A stretch of 64,000 nucleotides of DNA from Rhodobacterales bacterium (GCA_002748265.1 PDRY01000020.1:39692-103691); one strand, 5' to 3'; counted from the stretch's first letter, positions 27,786 through 37,365 are shown. The notes: generated by a model from the letters alone, not told the origin. Numbers and translations are program-made.

Positions 27786-28949
27786 ATGCCCGTCATTACC
27801 GAAATCGAGGACCTGCGCCGGCTGTACAAACGTCGCGCGCCCAAGATGTTCTACGACTACTGCGAGACCGGCAGTTGGACGGGCCAGACCTTTCGCGAGA
27901 ACACCAGCGATTTCGAACAGCTCCGCCTGCGCCAGAGGGTCGCGGTGGACATGTCGAACCGCACCCTGAAATCCACGATGATCGGGGAAGAGGTCTCCAT
28001 GCCCGTGGCGCTCGCACCGGTGGGGCTTACCGGGATGCAGCACGCCGACGGCGAAATCCTTGCCGCCCGCGCGGCTGAGAAATTCGGCGTGCCCTTCACG
28101 CTCTCGACCATGTCGATCTGTTCAATCGAAGACGTGCGCGAACACACCAAAGCGCCGTTCTGGTTCCAGCTCTATGTGATGCGCGACGAAGAGTTCGTCG
28201 ACAATATCATCGCCCGGGCCAAGAATGCGGGCTGTTCTGCGCTTGTCATCACGCTTGATCTGCAAATCCTGGGCCAGCGGCACAAGGATCTCAAGAACGG
28301 CCTGACCGCTCCGCCGAAACTGTCCCTGCCCGTGCTGGCCGACCTGGCGACAAAATGGCGGTGGGGTATCGGCATGCTGCAAACCCCGCGCCGCGAGTTC
28401 CGCAATATTGTCGGCCACGCGAAGGATGTGGACAACGCCCGCTCGCTCAACGCCTGGACAGAGCAGAATTTCGAGCCGCGGCTCGACTGGTCGATGATCG
28501 CGCGCCTCAAGGAAAAATGGGGGGGCAAGGTGATCCTTAAGGGCATTCTCGACCCCGAGGACGCCCGCCGCGCGGTCGAGGTCGGCTGCGATGCGATCGT
28601 TGTGTCGAACCATGGTGGTCGGCAGCTCGATGGTGCGCTCTCCGCGATCCGCATGCTGCCCTCGATTGTCCGTACGGTGGGCGATCAGACCGAAGTCCTC
28701 TTTGACAGCGGCATCCGCTCCGGTCAGGACGTGCTCAAGGCCAAGGCGCTCGGCGCCAAGGGCTGCATGATCGGCCGTGCCTATATCTACGGGCTGGGCG
28801 CGATGGGCGAGGAAGGCGTGACCCGCGCGCTCGACGTGATCCACAAGGAGATGGACGTCTCCATGGCGCTGTGCGGCCATCGTGACATCAACGAAGTGGA
28901 CGAAGACATCTTGCTGGTTCCCAGCGATTTCGAGGGCCGCTGGGTCTGA
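27786..28949 (+). CDS. lldD: FMN-dependent alpha-hydroxyacid dehydrogenase (L-lactate dehydrogenase type)
   Basis: A 387-residue FMN enzyme of the L-lactate dehydrogenase/glycolate oxidase family, which oxidises an (S)-2-hydroxyacid and feeds electrons to the respiratory chain. LAPVGLTGMQHADGEILAA lies in the FMN site. TLSTMSICSIEDV, FQLYVMRD and LVITLDLQILGQR follow. The active-site signature is VSNHGGRQLDGA with the catalytic His, and LFDSGIRSGQDVLKAKALGA binds FMN phosphate. Conservation suggests lactate as substrate, but mandelate- or glycolate-like acids cannot be excluded. It has its own palindromic operator and an AGCGGAGG ribosome site, and is a single-gene unit. Confidence 0.88.
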   Translation: MPVITEIEDLRRLYKRRAPKMFYDYCETGSWTGQTFRENTSDFEQLRLRQRVAVDMSNRTLKSTMIGEEVSMPVALAPVGLTGMQHADGEILAARAAEKFGVPFTLSTMSICSIEDVREHTKAPFWFQLYVMRDEEFVDNIIARAKNAGCSALVITLDLQILGQRHKDLKNGLTAPPKLSLPVLADLATKWRWGIGMLQTPRREFRNIVGHAKDVDNARSLNAWTEQNFEPRLDWSMIARLKEKWGGKVILKGILDPEDARRAVEVGCDAIVVSNHGGRQLDGALSAIRMLPSIVRTVGDQTEVLFDSGIRSGQDVLKAKALGAKGCMIGRAYIYGLGAMGEEGVTRALDVIHKEMDVSMALCGHRDINEVDEDILLVPSDFEGRWV

Positions 28950-29000
28950 ACGGCGCGGCCACTGTGATCAAGATATCCCGGCGGGACGTGGCTGAACGGC

Positions 29001-29094
29001 AAGGGGTGCAAAGCCCCTTCGCCCCGCTGGACAAGCACAGCGATTCCCCTTAAGGGGCAAGCCTTCACTGGCCTTACACCCTTGGAGGAAGGCC
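29001..29094 (+). promoter_or_regulatory. Structured rplY leader with alternative hairpins
   Basis: Upstream of rplY there are four mutually complementary hexamers: AAGGGG (29001-29006), CCCCTT (29014-29019), CCCCTT (29046-29051) and AAGGGG (29052-29057). Segment 1 can pair with 2 or 3, and segment 4 with 2 or 3, so alternative folds are possible. A further stem GGCCTT/AAGGCC (29070-29075 with 29089-29094) closes just before the ribosome site AAAAGGA. This looks like a translational or attenuation control region of the L25 gene, but no known leader family is recognised. Confidence 0.4.
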
Positions 29095-29120
29095 TCAACT
29101 CAAACAAAAGGATTTCCAAA

Positions 29121-29768
29121 ATGGCTGGACAGATTCCTGATCTGCACGCTGAGGAACGGACGGGGACCGGCAAGGGGGCCGCTCGTCAAGCTCGCCGCGA
29201 CGGCCTTGTGCCGGGCGTTGTCTATGGTGGCGGCGCCGACCCGGTCGCGATCAACATCCCCTTCAACAAACTGCTGAAGATGCTCAAGGCAGGTCGCTTC
29301 CTGTCGACGCTCTTCAACCTCAAGGTCGAAGGCCATGAGGACGTGCGCGTGATCTGCCGCGGCGTGCAGCGGGACGTGGTCAAAGACCTGCCGACCCATG
29401 TCGACTTCATGCGCCTCAAGCGCACCTCGAAGATCAACCTCTACATCCCGGTCGAATTCACCGGCGAAGAGGAATGCCCCGGCATCAAGAAGGGCGGCTA
29501 CCTGCAGGTCGTGCGCCCCGAGATCGAGCTGGTCGTGACCGCCGCGGACATCCCGGAGAAGATCTCCATCGACGTGTCCGCTCTGGAAGTGAACGACACG
29601 ATCCACATCTCCGATGTGACCCTGCCGTCCGGCGCCAAGCCGACCATCGACCGTGACTTCATCATCGCGAACATCGCTCCCCCGACCACCGTTGGCGGCG
29701 GCGACGACGAAGAAGAAGCCGAAGGCGAAGCCGCCGAGGCTGGTGGCGAAGAGGGTGGCGAGGGCTGA
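29121..29768 (+). CDS. rplY: 50S ribosomal protein L25/general stress protein Ctc
   Basis: A 215-residue L25 of the long (Ctc/TL5) type, which binds 5S rRNA in the large subunit. The N-terminal ~95 residues are the 5S-binding domain ([28 protein letters not shown]). The C-terminal beta domain follows ([40 protein letters not shown]). The tail is acidic ([20 protein letters not shown]), common in this family. The ATG at 29121 follows AAAAGGA. A hairpin-rich leader and a strong terminator frame it as a single gene. The usual neighbour pth is not in the window. Confidence 0.97.
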   Translation: MAGQIPDLHAEERTGTGKGAARQARRDGLVPGVVYGGGADPVAINIPFNKLLKMLKAGRFLSTLFNLKVEGHEDVRVICRGVQRDVVKDLPTHVDFMRLKRTSKINLYIPVEFTGEEECPGIKKGGYLQVVRPEIELVVTAADIPEKISIDVSALEVNDTIHISDVTLPSGAKPTIDRDFIIANIAPPTTVGGGDDEEEAEGEAAEAGGEEGGEG

Positions 29769-29795
29769 TCCCCTTCCCCCCAAGACGCATTGCGA

Positions 29796-29824
29796 AAGGC
29801 CCTGGCACATGCCGGGGCCTTTTT
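29796..29824 (+). terminator. Rho-independent terminator of rplY
   Basis: AAGGCCC-T-GGCA pairs with TGCC-G-GGGCCTT (29796-29821, one T-G wobble) and runs into five T. It lies about 28 bases past the rplY stop. Confidence 0.9.
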
Positions 29825-29850
29825 CGTTTGCCCACCGCGACCGCGAGCAC

Positions 29851-29880
29851 AAAAAAAGGCCGCCCAATCTCTGGGCGGCC
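29851..29880 (-). terminator. Rho-independent terminator of the lipoprotein/OmpA pair
   Basis: On the minus strand a 9-bp perfect stem, GGCCGCCCA with TGGGCGGCC (29858-29866 and 29872-29880), is followed by seven T. It closes the transcription unit ending at 29905. Confidence 0.92.
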
Positions 29881-29904
29881 TTCTTAGTTTTTCGCGTTAG
29901 AACC

Positions 29905-30237
29905 TTACCGGACGAAGTTCGACGGACGCGTCGGGTCCTGAATGGGCGAGCCCGATTTGAACGGCCCGGTGGCCACGGTCGGAGGCGCGACGCCGGAGCA
30001 AACCGGACGCCCATCGGGCGTCAGACGCTCGGACAGATAGCCTTCCACGCCGTCATCAATGATCCAGTGATCACAGCCGTTCGGATCCACCCAGATCCCG
30101 GCCACCAGGGTCGATACGTCATGCGCATTGATGCCGCGGTCGATGGACTTGTCGTTCGGGTTTGCGCCAATGCCCTCGTCACAGGCGCTCAGGGCACCGG
30201 CCACGGCCAAGGCGGAGATAATCTTCAGTGCTTTCAT
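29905..30237 (-). CDS. Small lipoprotein with the GIWxDPxGCxHW motif
   Basis: A 110-residue predicted lipoprotein (lipobox ALSAC, Cys at residue 19). After a short linker comes a compact motif, GIWVDPNGCDHWIIDDGVEGY, that is almost the same as one in the OmpA-family protein encoded just upstream, ending GRPVC in both. The Cys-X-His-Trp arrangement and the DDG loop suggest a small folded unit, perhaps disulfide- or metal-stabilised; this is inferred. The C-terminal tail is Pro/Ser-rich. The start at 30237 has an AGGA site. It is the second gene of a two-gene unit, with 16 bases between the genes. I know of no function. Confidence 0.8.
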   Translation of the reverse strand: MKALKIISALAVAGALSACDEGIGANPNDKSIDRGINAHDVSTLVAGIWVDPNGCDHWIIDDGVEGYLSERLTPDGRPVCSGVAPPTVATGPFKSGSPIQDPTRPSNFVR

Positions 30238-30253
30238 TGCAGCGGTCCTTTCC

Positions 30254-30811
30254 TCAGCGCAGGCAGTAGATTTCGACGCGACGGTTCTGCTGCATCCCGG
30301 CGGCGGTGCCGTTGGTTGCGCGCGGACGACGTTCGCCAAAGCCTTTCACATCCACGATGCGCGCCCCGACAGAGCGGCCGACTTCGGCCACCGCGTTGGC
30401 GCGGCGATCAGACAGAGCGATGTTATACTCATCCGAAGCGCGGCTGTCCGTGTGGCCGTAGATCAGATATCCGAACGCGTTCGCCTTTTGGAAGAATTCC
30501 TGAAGGCGGGCACGCCCTTGCGCACCGATATGATGACGATCGGTCGCGAACAGCTGATCGGTCGGCATTACGCCGCAGATCTCTCCGCGGTGGCACACCG
30601 GGCTGCCATCGCGGCGTCGCACCGGGGACATGTAACCTTCGGCGCCGTCATCCATGGCCCAGTGCGCACAGCCATCGGGATCAATCCAGATCCCGGGCTC
30701 GTAGTATTCGGGACGCGACTCTTGCTGTGCCGCTGCTGGGGTTACTACGCTCAACGCGAGCAACGTGAAGGCCGCACCCCCCAGTGCCGCCCGGATGGTC
30801 TTCTCAATCAT
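30254..30811 (-). CDS. OmpA-family envelope protein with the GIWxDPxGCxHW motif
   Basis: A 185-residue exported protein. A signal peptide (FTLLALSVVTPAAAQ) ends near residue 28. Residues about 38-75 carry GIWIDPDGCAHWAMDDGAEGY followed by GSPVC, the motif shared with the lipoprotein downstream. The C-terminal ~100 residues are an OmpA-like peptidoglycan-binding domain (YLIYGHTDSRASDEYNIAL, LSDRRANAVAEV, GFGERRPRATN, QNRRVEIYCL), with the last Cys possibly pairing with one in the motif region. The start at 30811 is the only Met with a good signal sequence. The pair could be a cell-wall-bound complex. Confidence 0.85.
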   Translation of the reverse strand: MIEKTIRAALGGAAFTLLALSVVTPAAAQQESRPEYYEPGIWIDPDGCAHWAMDDGAEGYMSPVRRRDGSPVCHRGEICGVMPTDQLFATDRHHIGAQGRARLQEFFQKANAFGYLIYGHTDSRASDEYNIALSDRRANAVAEVGRSVGARIVDVKGFGERRPRATNGTAAGMQQNRRVEIYCLR

Positions 30812-31049
30812 TTTCGCCACCGTTCTTACTTGTCCAAAAGCCGACCCGCGCAGACGGGCGCGTCGGTATGCTCGGACATTAGCAAAAAACCCCTGCAAGG
30901 AAAGGGATTTCCTGCCGCAGCCCCATGGGTGTTGCTGGTCCAAAGACAATATCAAACGCCAACCATGATTGGCGCTGCTGCCTGACAGTTCGGTATCGGG
31001 GCTCGCGTCCAGCCTGCTCCGAACGCGACCGGATCATCGCGGCGGTGCT

Positions 31050-32363
31050 TCAGACCAGAACCCCGGCCAGCGAATTCGGCGCGCTGTCCACGATCCGCAC
31101 GCGGACCAGGTCCCCGATTTGCGCGCCGGGCGCATGGACGTGGACCGCGTGAAGGTGATCCGACTTGCCCGACATCTGCCCCTCCAGCCGTCCGGGTTTT
31201 TCGAACAACACGCCGACCTCCTGGCCGACCATGGCCTCCTGAGCGGCGCGTTGCTGCTGCCCGAGCAGCTCCTGAAGGCGGGCCAGCCGCTCCGCGCTTT
31301 CCTCTGCGGGGATCTGCTCGCGCTCGGCCGCCGGGGTTCCGGGGCGCGGGGAGTACTTGAAGCTGTAGGCCTGCCCGTAGCGGACCTGCCGCACCAGCTC
31401 CATTGTGTCTTCGAAGTCCTCCGCGCTCTCGCCGGGGAAGCCGGTGATGAAATCGCCCGACAGCAGCAGATCGGGCCGCGCCGCGCGCAGGCGCTCAATC
31501 AGGCGCAGATACTCTTCGGCGGTGTGCTTGCGGTTCATCCGCTTGAGCACCCGGTCCGAGCCCGACTGCACCGGCAGATGCAGATAGGGCATCAGCTTGT
31601 CGCACTCGCCATGGGCCGCGATCAGAGCGTCATCCATGTCGTTGGGATGCGAGGTCGTGTAGCGGATCCGGGCCAGCCCGTCGATCTTGGCCAGCTCGTG
31701 GATCAGCCCGGCCAGCCCGCCGTCATGGCCGTGATAGGCATTCACGTTCTGCCCCAGGAGCGTGATCTCCCGCACGCCGCCATCGACCAGCCCGCGCGCT
31801 TCGGCCAGAACCTGCGCCGCCGGGCGCGAGCTTTCCGCCCCCCGCGTGTAAGGCACCACGCAAAAGGCGCAGAACTTGTCGCAGCCTTCCTGCACGGTCA
31901 GGAACGCGGTCGGGCCGTGGGCCGCACGGGATTTGCCCAGCTTGGTGAACTTGTCCTCTTCGGGGAAGTCGGTATCGACCGCGCGGGTGCCATGCCCCAC
32001 CTTGGCCACCAGATCGGGCAGGCGGTGATAGGCTTGCGGCCCCACCACCAGATCCACCATGGGCTGACGGCGCACGATCTCTTCGCCTTCGGCCTGCGCG
32101 ACGCAGCCCGCCACCGCGATCTTCAGATCCGGGTTCGCCGCACGGAAGGGTTTGAGCCGACCCAGCTCGGAATAGACCTTCTCTGCCGCTTTCTCGCGGA
32201 TGTGGCAGGTGTTGAGCAGGATCATATCCGCCTCTTCGGGGCGGTCGGTCAGGGTATAGCCCTCGTCGCCTAGCGCTTCCGCCATGCGTTCGCTGTCATA
32301 GACATTCATCTGACAACCATAGGTCTTGATATGCAGCTTGGGCGGGGCCTTTTGATCCGTCAT
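31050..32363 (-). CDS. miaB: tRNA-2-methylthio-N6-isopentenyladenosine synthase MiaB
   Basis: A 437-residue radical-SAM methylthiotransferase that modifies A37 in tRNAs reading UNN codons. The N-terminal UPF0004 domain holds the three Cys of the auxiliary Fe-S cluster ([28 protein letters not shown]). The radical-SAM CxxxCxxC is in [17 protein letters not shown] at about residue 150. The C-terminal TRAM domain (about 370-437) binds tRNA ([20 protein letters not shown]). The ATG at 32363 is the natural start. It stands alone on the minus strand, between the OmpA-family pair and the orphan gene at 32483. Confidence 0.97.
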   Translation of the reverse strand: MTDQKAPPKLHIKTYGCQMNVYDSERMAEALGDEGYTLTDRPEEADMILLNTCHIREKAAEKVYSELGRLKPFRAANPDLKIAVAGCVAQAEGEEIVRRQPMVDLVVGPQAYHRLPDLVAKVGHGTRAVDTDFPEEDKFTKLGKSRAAHGPTAFLTVQEGCDKFCAFCVVPYTRGAESSRPAAQVLAEARGLVDGGVREITLLGQNVNAYHGHDGGLAGLIHELAKIDGLARIRYTTSHPNDMDDALIAAHGECDKLMPYLHLPVQSGSDRVLKRMNRKHTAEEYLRLIERLRAARPDLLLSGDFITGFPGESAEDFEDTMELVRQVRYGQAYSFKYSPRPGTPAAEREQIPAEESAERLARLQELLGQQQRAAQEAMVGQEVGVLFEKPGRLEGQMSGKSDHLHAVHVHAPGAQIGDLVRVRIVDSAPNSLAGVLV

Positions 32364-32482
32364 GGCGGGCTCTCATCGGTGTCGGGGGCTAGGCAGGCCC
32401 AATAGCCCGAGCGCGCGCGCCTTGCAATGCGCAGCCCGCAAGGGCATCAGGGAAGAACCTCAGCCGCCAAGAGCTTCGCCCC

Positions 32483-33346
32483 ATGCGCCACGACAGTCTG
32501 GATCAGTTCCTGAGCACCCATAGCGGCCTGTTGGCCAAGGGGCCGGTGGCGCTGATCTTCTTGGAGGACCGCGTGGAGGTAGACAGCACCTTGCGCCATA
32601 CGCTCTCGCGCGGGTTCGCACAGGTTCTGGCCTTTTCACGCCAGGGGATCGAGATCGCGCCCGACATTGCGCCGCGCGTGCATCACATCACGCTCGATAT
32701 GATGGCCGATCACCCGGTGCCCACCACCGTGAACCGGATCATCGAAGAGGCCCCCGGCACCTGGCTGCATTACGGCTTCAACGGGGAATACCTGTTCCAC
32801 CCGTTCTGCGAGGCACGCACCGTGGGGGAGATGATCGCCTTCGTGAACGAGGAGCGGCGCGATTCGATCCTGTGCTTCGTCGTCGATCTTTACGCGGGCG
32901 ATCTGGAGACGAATCCCAATGCCGTGTCGCTGGACGACGCCTGGCTGGACCGGACCGGTTACTATGCGCTCGCCCGCACGGATGAGTGGGACAACCCGAT
33001 TGATCGGCAGATGGATTTCTTCGGCGGCCTTCGCTGGCGCTTTGAAGAGCTGATCCCGGAAAGCCGCCGCCGGATCGACCGGGTTGCGCTGTTCAAGGCC
33101 AAGCCCGGCCTCAAGCTTCTGCCCGATCACCGCATGACAGACCCGGAATACAACACCTATTCCTGCCCGTGGCACCATTCTCCCACGGCGGCGGTGGCCT
33201 CGTTCCGCTCGGCCAAAGCGCTCAAGCGCAATCCGGGATCGTCCTTTGACATCCAGCAGTTCCGCTGGCGCAACTCCGCGCCTTTCAGCTGGAGCTCGCA
33301 GCAGCTCCTGGATCTGGGCCTGATGGAGCCGGGGCAGTGGTTCTGA
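32483..33346 (+). CDS. Conserved protein of unknown function
   Basis: A 287-residue soluble protein with no signal peptide or membrane segment. Notable segments are HYGFNGEYLFHPFCEARTVG, a stretch FVVDLYAGDLETN near residue 135, MDFFGGLRWRFEELIPESRR, and a C-terminal NTYSCPWHHSPTAAVASFRS followed by an aromatic-rich end (RWRNSAPFSWSSQQLLDLGL). The DLYAGD and HH-containing region recall glycosyltransferase-like proteins of Rhodobacteraceae, but no GT-A motif is clear, so I give no function. It stands between miaB and the tad block with about 160 bases on either side and has no visible partner gene. An unusual feature is the high aromatic content. Confidence 0.7.
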   Translation: MRHDSLDQFLSTHSGLLAKGPVALIFLEDRVEVDSTLRHTLSRGFAQVLAFSRQGIEIAPDIAPRVHHITLDMMADHPVPTTVNRIIEEAPGTWLHYGFNGEYLFHPFCEARTVGEMIAFVNEERRDSILCFVVDLYAGDLETNPNAVSLDDAWLDRTGYYALARTDEWDNPIDRQMDFFGGLRWRFEELIPESRRRIDRVALFKAKPGLKLLPDHRMTDPEYNTYSCPWHHSPTAAVASFRSAKALKRNPGSSFDIQQFRWRNSAPFSWSSQQLLDLGLMEPGQWF

Positions 33347-33507
33347 TTGCCTGATCGGCCCGCAAACTGCACAGCGCTGACGCAGTTTACCCCAGAAATT
33401 CGGTTTTTCCTCCGCAATCTTGCCACCTTTGGCCGTGATGGTCCTTTGCAACGCCCGCCCTGCGCTTTCCGTGCGGGGTGTGTCACCAGCCGAAGGAATC
33501 CTGATCC

Positions 33508-34950
33508 ATGACGAGTGCCGCTCTGTACCCCGATCCGCAGCCGATCCTCGCCTGCACGGTCAGCCGCGACATTGAGGAGTTCGGCCTTCTCATTGAGGAC
33601 ATGGAAGCCGAAATGGGCGAGCACTGGGGCGATCTGCGCTTCAACGAAGTGGCACCGTTTCTCAATCAGCCCGAAGCGGCCAGCCTCCGCTTCCTGAGCT
33701 TCGCGATCGACGAAGACGACCTGGATCAACTGGAGCTGATCGCAAGCGCCATCCAGACCGCCAAGCACCACGGCGTGCAGGTGATCCTGGTGGCCGAGGA
33801 CATTCCCGAAGGCCACCTTCAGCAGCTTTTGCGCGAGGGCGGCGAAGAGTACCTGCCCTACCCGCTCGCCAAGGGCGCCCTTCAAGGCGCGATTGCCCGC
33901 CTGGACGGAACGGCGGAGCCGCTCTTGCGACTGGACACCACAACTCGCGTGGAAACATCCCCGAACGAGGACCCGACTGCCGCCGTCGCACAGGCCGTGG
34001 AGGAGGCAGCGCCGGAAGACGACGACGCCGTGACCAGCGCTGAACCCGCCACATCGGAAGCGCCCATGATCGCGCAGCCGACCCCGGCCGAAGAGCCGGT
34101 GGCCGCAGAAGAGCCTGCCCGCGACACCCCGCCACCTCAGGCCCCGCCCGCAGAGGTCAAACTGGGCCCGCGCAGCGATGGCGCAGGCGCGGTTCTGGCC
34201 GTACAAGGGCTGTCGGGCGGGTGCGGTGCGTCGACCATGGCGGTCAACCTCGCCCGTGAATTGGCCGGTGCGACCAAGAAGAACCCGCCGCGCGTGTGTC
34301 TTCTGGATTTCGATTTTCAGTTCGGAACGACAGCCAACTATCTGGATCTGGCCCAGAAGGCCTCTGTGATCGAATTGCTGTCCGACACCGAAGCGATGGA
34401 CGATGACAGTTTCGCCGGAGCCCTGCACCCGGCAGAAGCCGATCTGATGGTGCTCACCGCGCCGTCCGATTTGATCCCGCTGGATTTCGTCGCCCCCGAA
34501 GACGTGGCCCGGATCATCACGCTGGCCCGGTCGCGCTTCGATTATGTCATCATCGACATGCAGCGCACGATCACGGATTGGACCGAGACGGTGCTGCGCC
34601 ATTGCGATCTGTTCTTCGCGGTCATGGAAATCGACCTGCGTTCGGCCCAAAACTGCGTTCGGTTCCGCAATGCGTTGCTGGCCGAAGGTCTGCCCGTGGA
34701 CAAGCTGCGCTTTGTCCTGAACCGCGCGCCCAAATTCTCCGACCTCACCGGCAAGGGCCGGATGAAGCGGATGTCCGAATCGCTCGGTGTTTCGATTGAG
34801 CTGCACCTGCCCGATGGGGGCAAACAGATCACCCAAGTCGCGGATCAGGGGGAGAGCCTCGCCAAGGCGCTGCCCAAATCGCCGCTGCGCAAGGCGATCC
34901 AGAAGCTCGCCGCCGATCTGCACCAGACGGCCCACGCGGCCCAGGCCTGA
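33508..34950 (+). CDS. cpaE: Tad pilus assembly protein CpaE/TadZ
   Basis: A 480-residue MinD/ParA-like protein that places the Flp-type pilus machine at the cell pole. The N-terminal ~140 residues look like a receiver-type domain (VQVILVAEDIPEGHLQQLL). A long acidic, Ala/Pro-rich linker (about 150-220) follows. The ATPase domain begins AVQGLSGGCGASTMAVNLAR near residue 231: an atypical Walker A in which Ala replaces the usual Lys, as in many CpaE/TadZ proteins. RVCLLDFDFQFGTTANYLDL follows, then YVIIDMQRTITDWTE. The ATG at 33508 has AAGGAATCC upstream. It starts the block cpaE-cpaF-tadB-tadC; pilin, cpaB and secretin genes are not upstream of it here. Confidence 0.92.
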   Translation: MTSAALYPDPQPILACTVSRDIEEFGLLIEDMEAEMGEHWGDLRFNEVAPFLNQPEAASLRFLSFAIDEDDLDQLELIASAIQTAKHHGVQVILVAEDIPEGHLQQLLREGGEEYLPYPLAKGALQGAIARLDGTAEPLLRLDTTTRVETSPNEDPTAAVAQAVEEAAPEDDDAVTSAEPATSEAPMIAQPTPAEEPVAAEEPARDTPPPQAPPAEVKLGPRSDGAGAVLAVQGLSGGCGASTMAVNLARELAGATKKNPPRVCLLDFDFQFGTTANYLDLAQKASVIELLSDTEAMDDDSFAGALHPAEADLMVLTAPSDLIPLDFVAPEDVARIITLARSRFDYVIIDMQRTITDWTETVLRHCDLFFAVMEIDLRSAQNCVRFRNALLAEGLPVDKLRFVLNRAPKFSDLTGKGRMKRMSESLGVSIELHLPDGGKQITQVADQGESLAKALPKSPLRKAIQKLAADLHQTAHAAQA

Positions 34951-34960
34951 GGAGACGCCC

Positions 34961-36391
34961 ATGTTCGCGCGCTATCGCAAACAAGAGAGCACCCCTGCTC
35001 CCGCCGCTCCGCCGCGGGCGACCAAGGTCGCGAGCGCGCCCGAATCCACCGAGGCCGCGCCCAAACGTAAGCCCATAGCGGCCCGTCCCGCCGCCGCGCC
35101 CGATGAGCGCGAAGCCCGCCGCAAAGCCCGCCTGGGCGAGCTAAAGCTCGAAGTGCACAAGGCGCTATTGGACAATCTCAACCTCTCCGCGCTTGAGAGC
35201 GCGACGGAGCAGGACCTGCGCGCCGAAATCGACGCCATCACCAATGAGACCTTGTCCGAGCGCGATGTGGTCCTGAACCGGGAAGATCGCACGACGATCA
35301 CCCAGGACCTCTATAACGAGGTCAAAGGGCTCGGCCCGCTGGAGACGCTGCTTCAAGACGATACGGTCAACGATATCCTCGTGAACGGCCCGCAGCAGAT
35401 TTTCATCGAACGCGCCGGTAAGCTGGAGCTGTCCGACGTCACCTTCCAGGATGAACGCCACCTTCTGCGGATCATCGACAAGATCGTGAGCGCGGTCGGT
35501 CGCCGCGTGGACGAAAGCAACCCCTATGTCGACGCCCGCCTTGCGGACGGCTCGCGCTTCAACGCGATGGTCCCACCGATTGCGGTGGACGGATCGCTGG
35601 TGTCGATCCGTAAGTTCAAAAAGGACAAGCTCGGCATCGACGACCTGGTGCGCTTCGGCGCCTTCTCCGAAGAGATGGCAGCCTATCTGCAAGCCGCCGT
35701 CGCCACCCGCCTGAACGTGATCGTGTCCGGGGGGACCGGCTCGGGTAAGACGACCACGCTGAACGCTCTCTCTTCGTTCATCGACAACTCCGAGCGGATC
35801 CTCACCATCGAGGACACGGCGGAACTTCAGCTTCAACAGACCCATGTGGGCCGCATGGAAAGCCGCCCCGCCAACGTCGAAGGCAAGGGCGCGGTCAGCC
35901 AGCGGGACTGTCTGAAGAACGCTCTGCGGATGCGTCCGGACCGGATCATCGTCGGGGAAACCCGCGGCGAAGAGGTCATCGACATGCTGCAGGCCATGAA
36001 CACGGGCCATGACGGGTCGATGACCACGATCCACGCCAACTCTGCCCGTGATGGGATCAGCCGTCTGGAAAACATGGTTGCCATGGCCGGGATCGAAATG
36101 CCGCTCAAGGCGGTGCGCTCTCAGATCGCCTCTGCCGTGAACCTTCTGGTGCAGGCCAGCCGCCTTCAGGACGGCTCGCGCCGGATGGTGTCGATCACCG
36201 AAATCACGGGGATGGAAGGCGACGTCATCTCCATGCAGGAGGTGTTTCGCTTCCAGCGGACGGGCCTGTCCCCCGACAACAAGATCATCGGTCATTTCAC
36301 CGGCACCGGCGTGCGCAGCAACTATTCCGAACGCTTCAAGCTCTGGGGCTACGACCTGCCGTCCGAAATCTTCGAGCCCGTGCAAGGATAA
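34961..36391 (+). CDS. cpaF: Tad pilus assembly ATPase CpaF/TadA
   Basis: A 476-residue secretion ATPase that powers Flp pilus extension. The Walker A motif is [19 protein letters not shown], followed by the Asp box [11 protein letters not shown]. The Walker B region is [17 protein letters not shown] and the His box is [14 protein letters not shown]. The first ~75 residues are basic and Pro/Ala-rich. The ATG at 34961 follows the cpaE stop by 11 bases with a GGAG site. Spacing with tadB is 4 bases, so the genes are co-transcribed. Confidence 0.96.
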   Translation: MFARYRKQESTPAPAAPPRATKVASAPESTEAAPKRKPIAARPAAAPDEREARRKARLGELKLEVHKALLDNLNLSALESATEQDLRAEIDAITNETLSERDVVLNREDRTTITQDLYNEVKGLGPLETLLQDDTVNDILVNGPQQIFIERAGKLELSDVTFQDERHLLRIIDKIVSAVGRRVDESNPYVDARLADGSRFNAMVPPIAVDGSLVSIRKFKKDKLGIDDLVRFGAFSEEMAAYLQAAVATRLNVIVSGGTGSGKTTTLNALSSFIDNSERILTIEDTAELQLQQTHVGRMESRPANVEGKGAVSQRDCLKNALRMRPDRIIVGETRGEEVIDMLQAMNTGHDGSMTTIHANSARDGISRLENMVAMAGIEMPLKAVRSQIASAVNLLVQASRLQDGSRRMVSITEITGMEGDVISMQEVFRFQRTGLSPDNKIIGHFTGTGVRSNYSERFKLWGYDLPSEIFEPVQG

Positions 36392-36394
36392 ACC

Positions 36395-37363
36395 ATGACC
36401 TTCTCGATCGAGCCGCTCATCTACATCGCCACCTTCCTGGCCGTCTTCGTGATGGTCGAAGGGCTCTACCTGACCGTTTTCGGCAAGAGCATCTCGGCCA
36501 ACAAGAAGTTCAACCGCCGCATGGAGCTGATGAGCAAAGGCGGGCGGCGCGAGGACGTGCTGGAGCAGCTCCGCAAGGAGATGAACCAGCACAAGAAGGC
36601 GGACCGGGTCCCCCTGTTTTCGCTGCTGGCGGTGAAGGCCCGCAAGGCCAACATCGCGTTCACACCGATGCAGCTGGTCGGGATCATGGTCGGCGTGTCG
36701 GTGATGGTGTTCATCGTCATGACCTTCGCCACATCGACCGCCCCCATGGTCCGCGCCGTGGTCGCGGGCGGGATGGGCGTATTCGGCGTCTATGGCTGGG
36801 TCAGCCGCAAGGCAAAGAAGCGAATTTCGATGATCGAAGAGCAACTTCCCGACGCGGTGGAACTGATGGTCCGCTCGCTGCGCGTGGGGCACCCGTTCTC
36901 CTCCGCGCTCGCGACCGTGTCGAACGAGATCAAAGACCCGCTGGCCACGGAATTCGGCGTCATCTCGGACGAAGCAGCCTATGGCCGCGACATGGGGGAA
37001 GTTCTCAAGGCGATGGCCGAACGGCTGGAGCTTCAGGACATGCGCTTTCTTGCCGTGGCGGTGACCATTCAGCAGCAATCGGGCGGCAACCTGGCCGAAA
37101 TCCTGGCTGGTCTGGCCAAAGTGATCCGCTCGCGCTTCCGCCTGTTCCGCCGGGTCAAGGCGATCACCTCCGAGGCGCGTTTCGCGGGCATGTTCCTGTC
37201 CGCCTTCCCGCTGGTGGCGCTTGTCATGATGAACGTGCTCGACCCGCACTATTATGACGAGGCGATGGAACACGCCTTGTTCGTCCCGGCCTGCGTGGCT
37301 GTCGGCGGCTTTCTCATCGCCAACATCGTGGTGATGAAGGCCCTCGTGAACATCAAGGTGTGA
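36395..37363 (+). CDS. tadB: Tad inner-membrane platform protein TadB
   Basis: A 322-residue T2SS protein F-like membrane component that turns CpaF movement into pilus extension. Hydrophobic segments are at the N-terminus (LIYIATFLAVFVMVEGLYLT), two near residues 90-130 (LVGIMVGVSVMVFIVMTFA, AVVAGGMGVFGVYG) and two at the C-terminus (FLSAFPLVALVMMNVL, VAVGGFLIANIVVMKALV). The cytoplasmic F domain lies between (LPDAVELMVRSLRVGHPFSS, QQQSGGNLAEILAGLAKVIR). The end overlaps the start of tadC. Confidence 0.92.
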   Translation: MTFSIEPLIYIATFLAVFVMVEGLYLTVFGKSISANKKFNRRMELMSKGGRREDVLEQLRKEMNQHKKADRVPLFSLLAVKARKANIAFTPMQLVGIMVGVSVMVFIVMTFATSTAPMVRAVVAGGMGVFGVYGWVSRKAKKRISMIEEQLPDAVELMVRSLRVGHPFSSALATVSNEIKDPLATEFGVISDEAAYGRDMGEVLKAMAERLELQDMRFLAVAVTIQQQSGGNLAEILAGLAKVIRSRFRLFRRVKAITSEARFAGMFLSAFPLVALVMMNVLDPHYYDEAMEHALFVPACVAVGGFLIANIVVMKALVNIKV

Positions 37364-37365
37364 CC

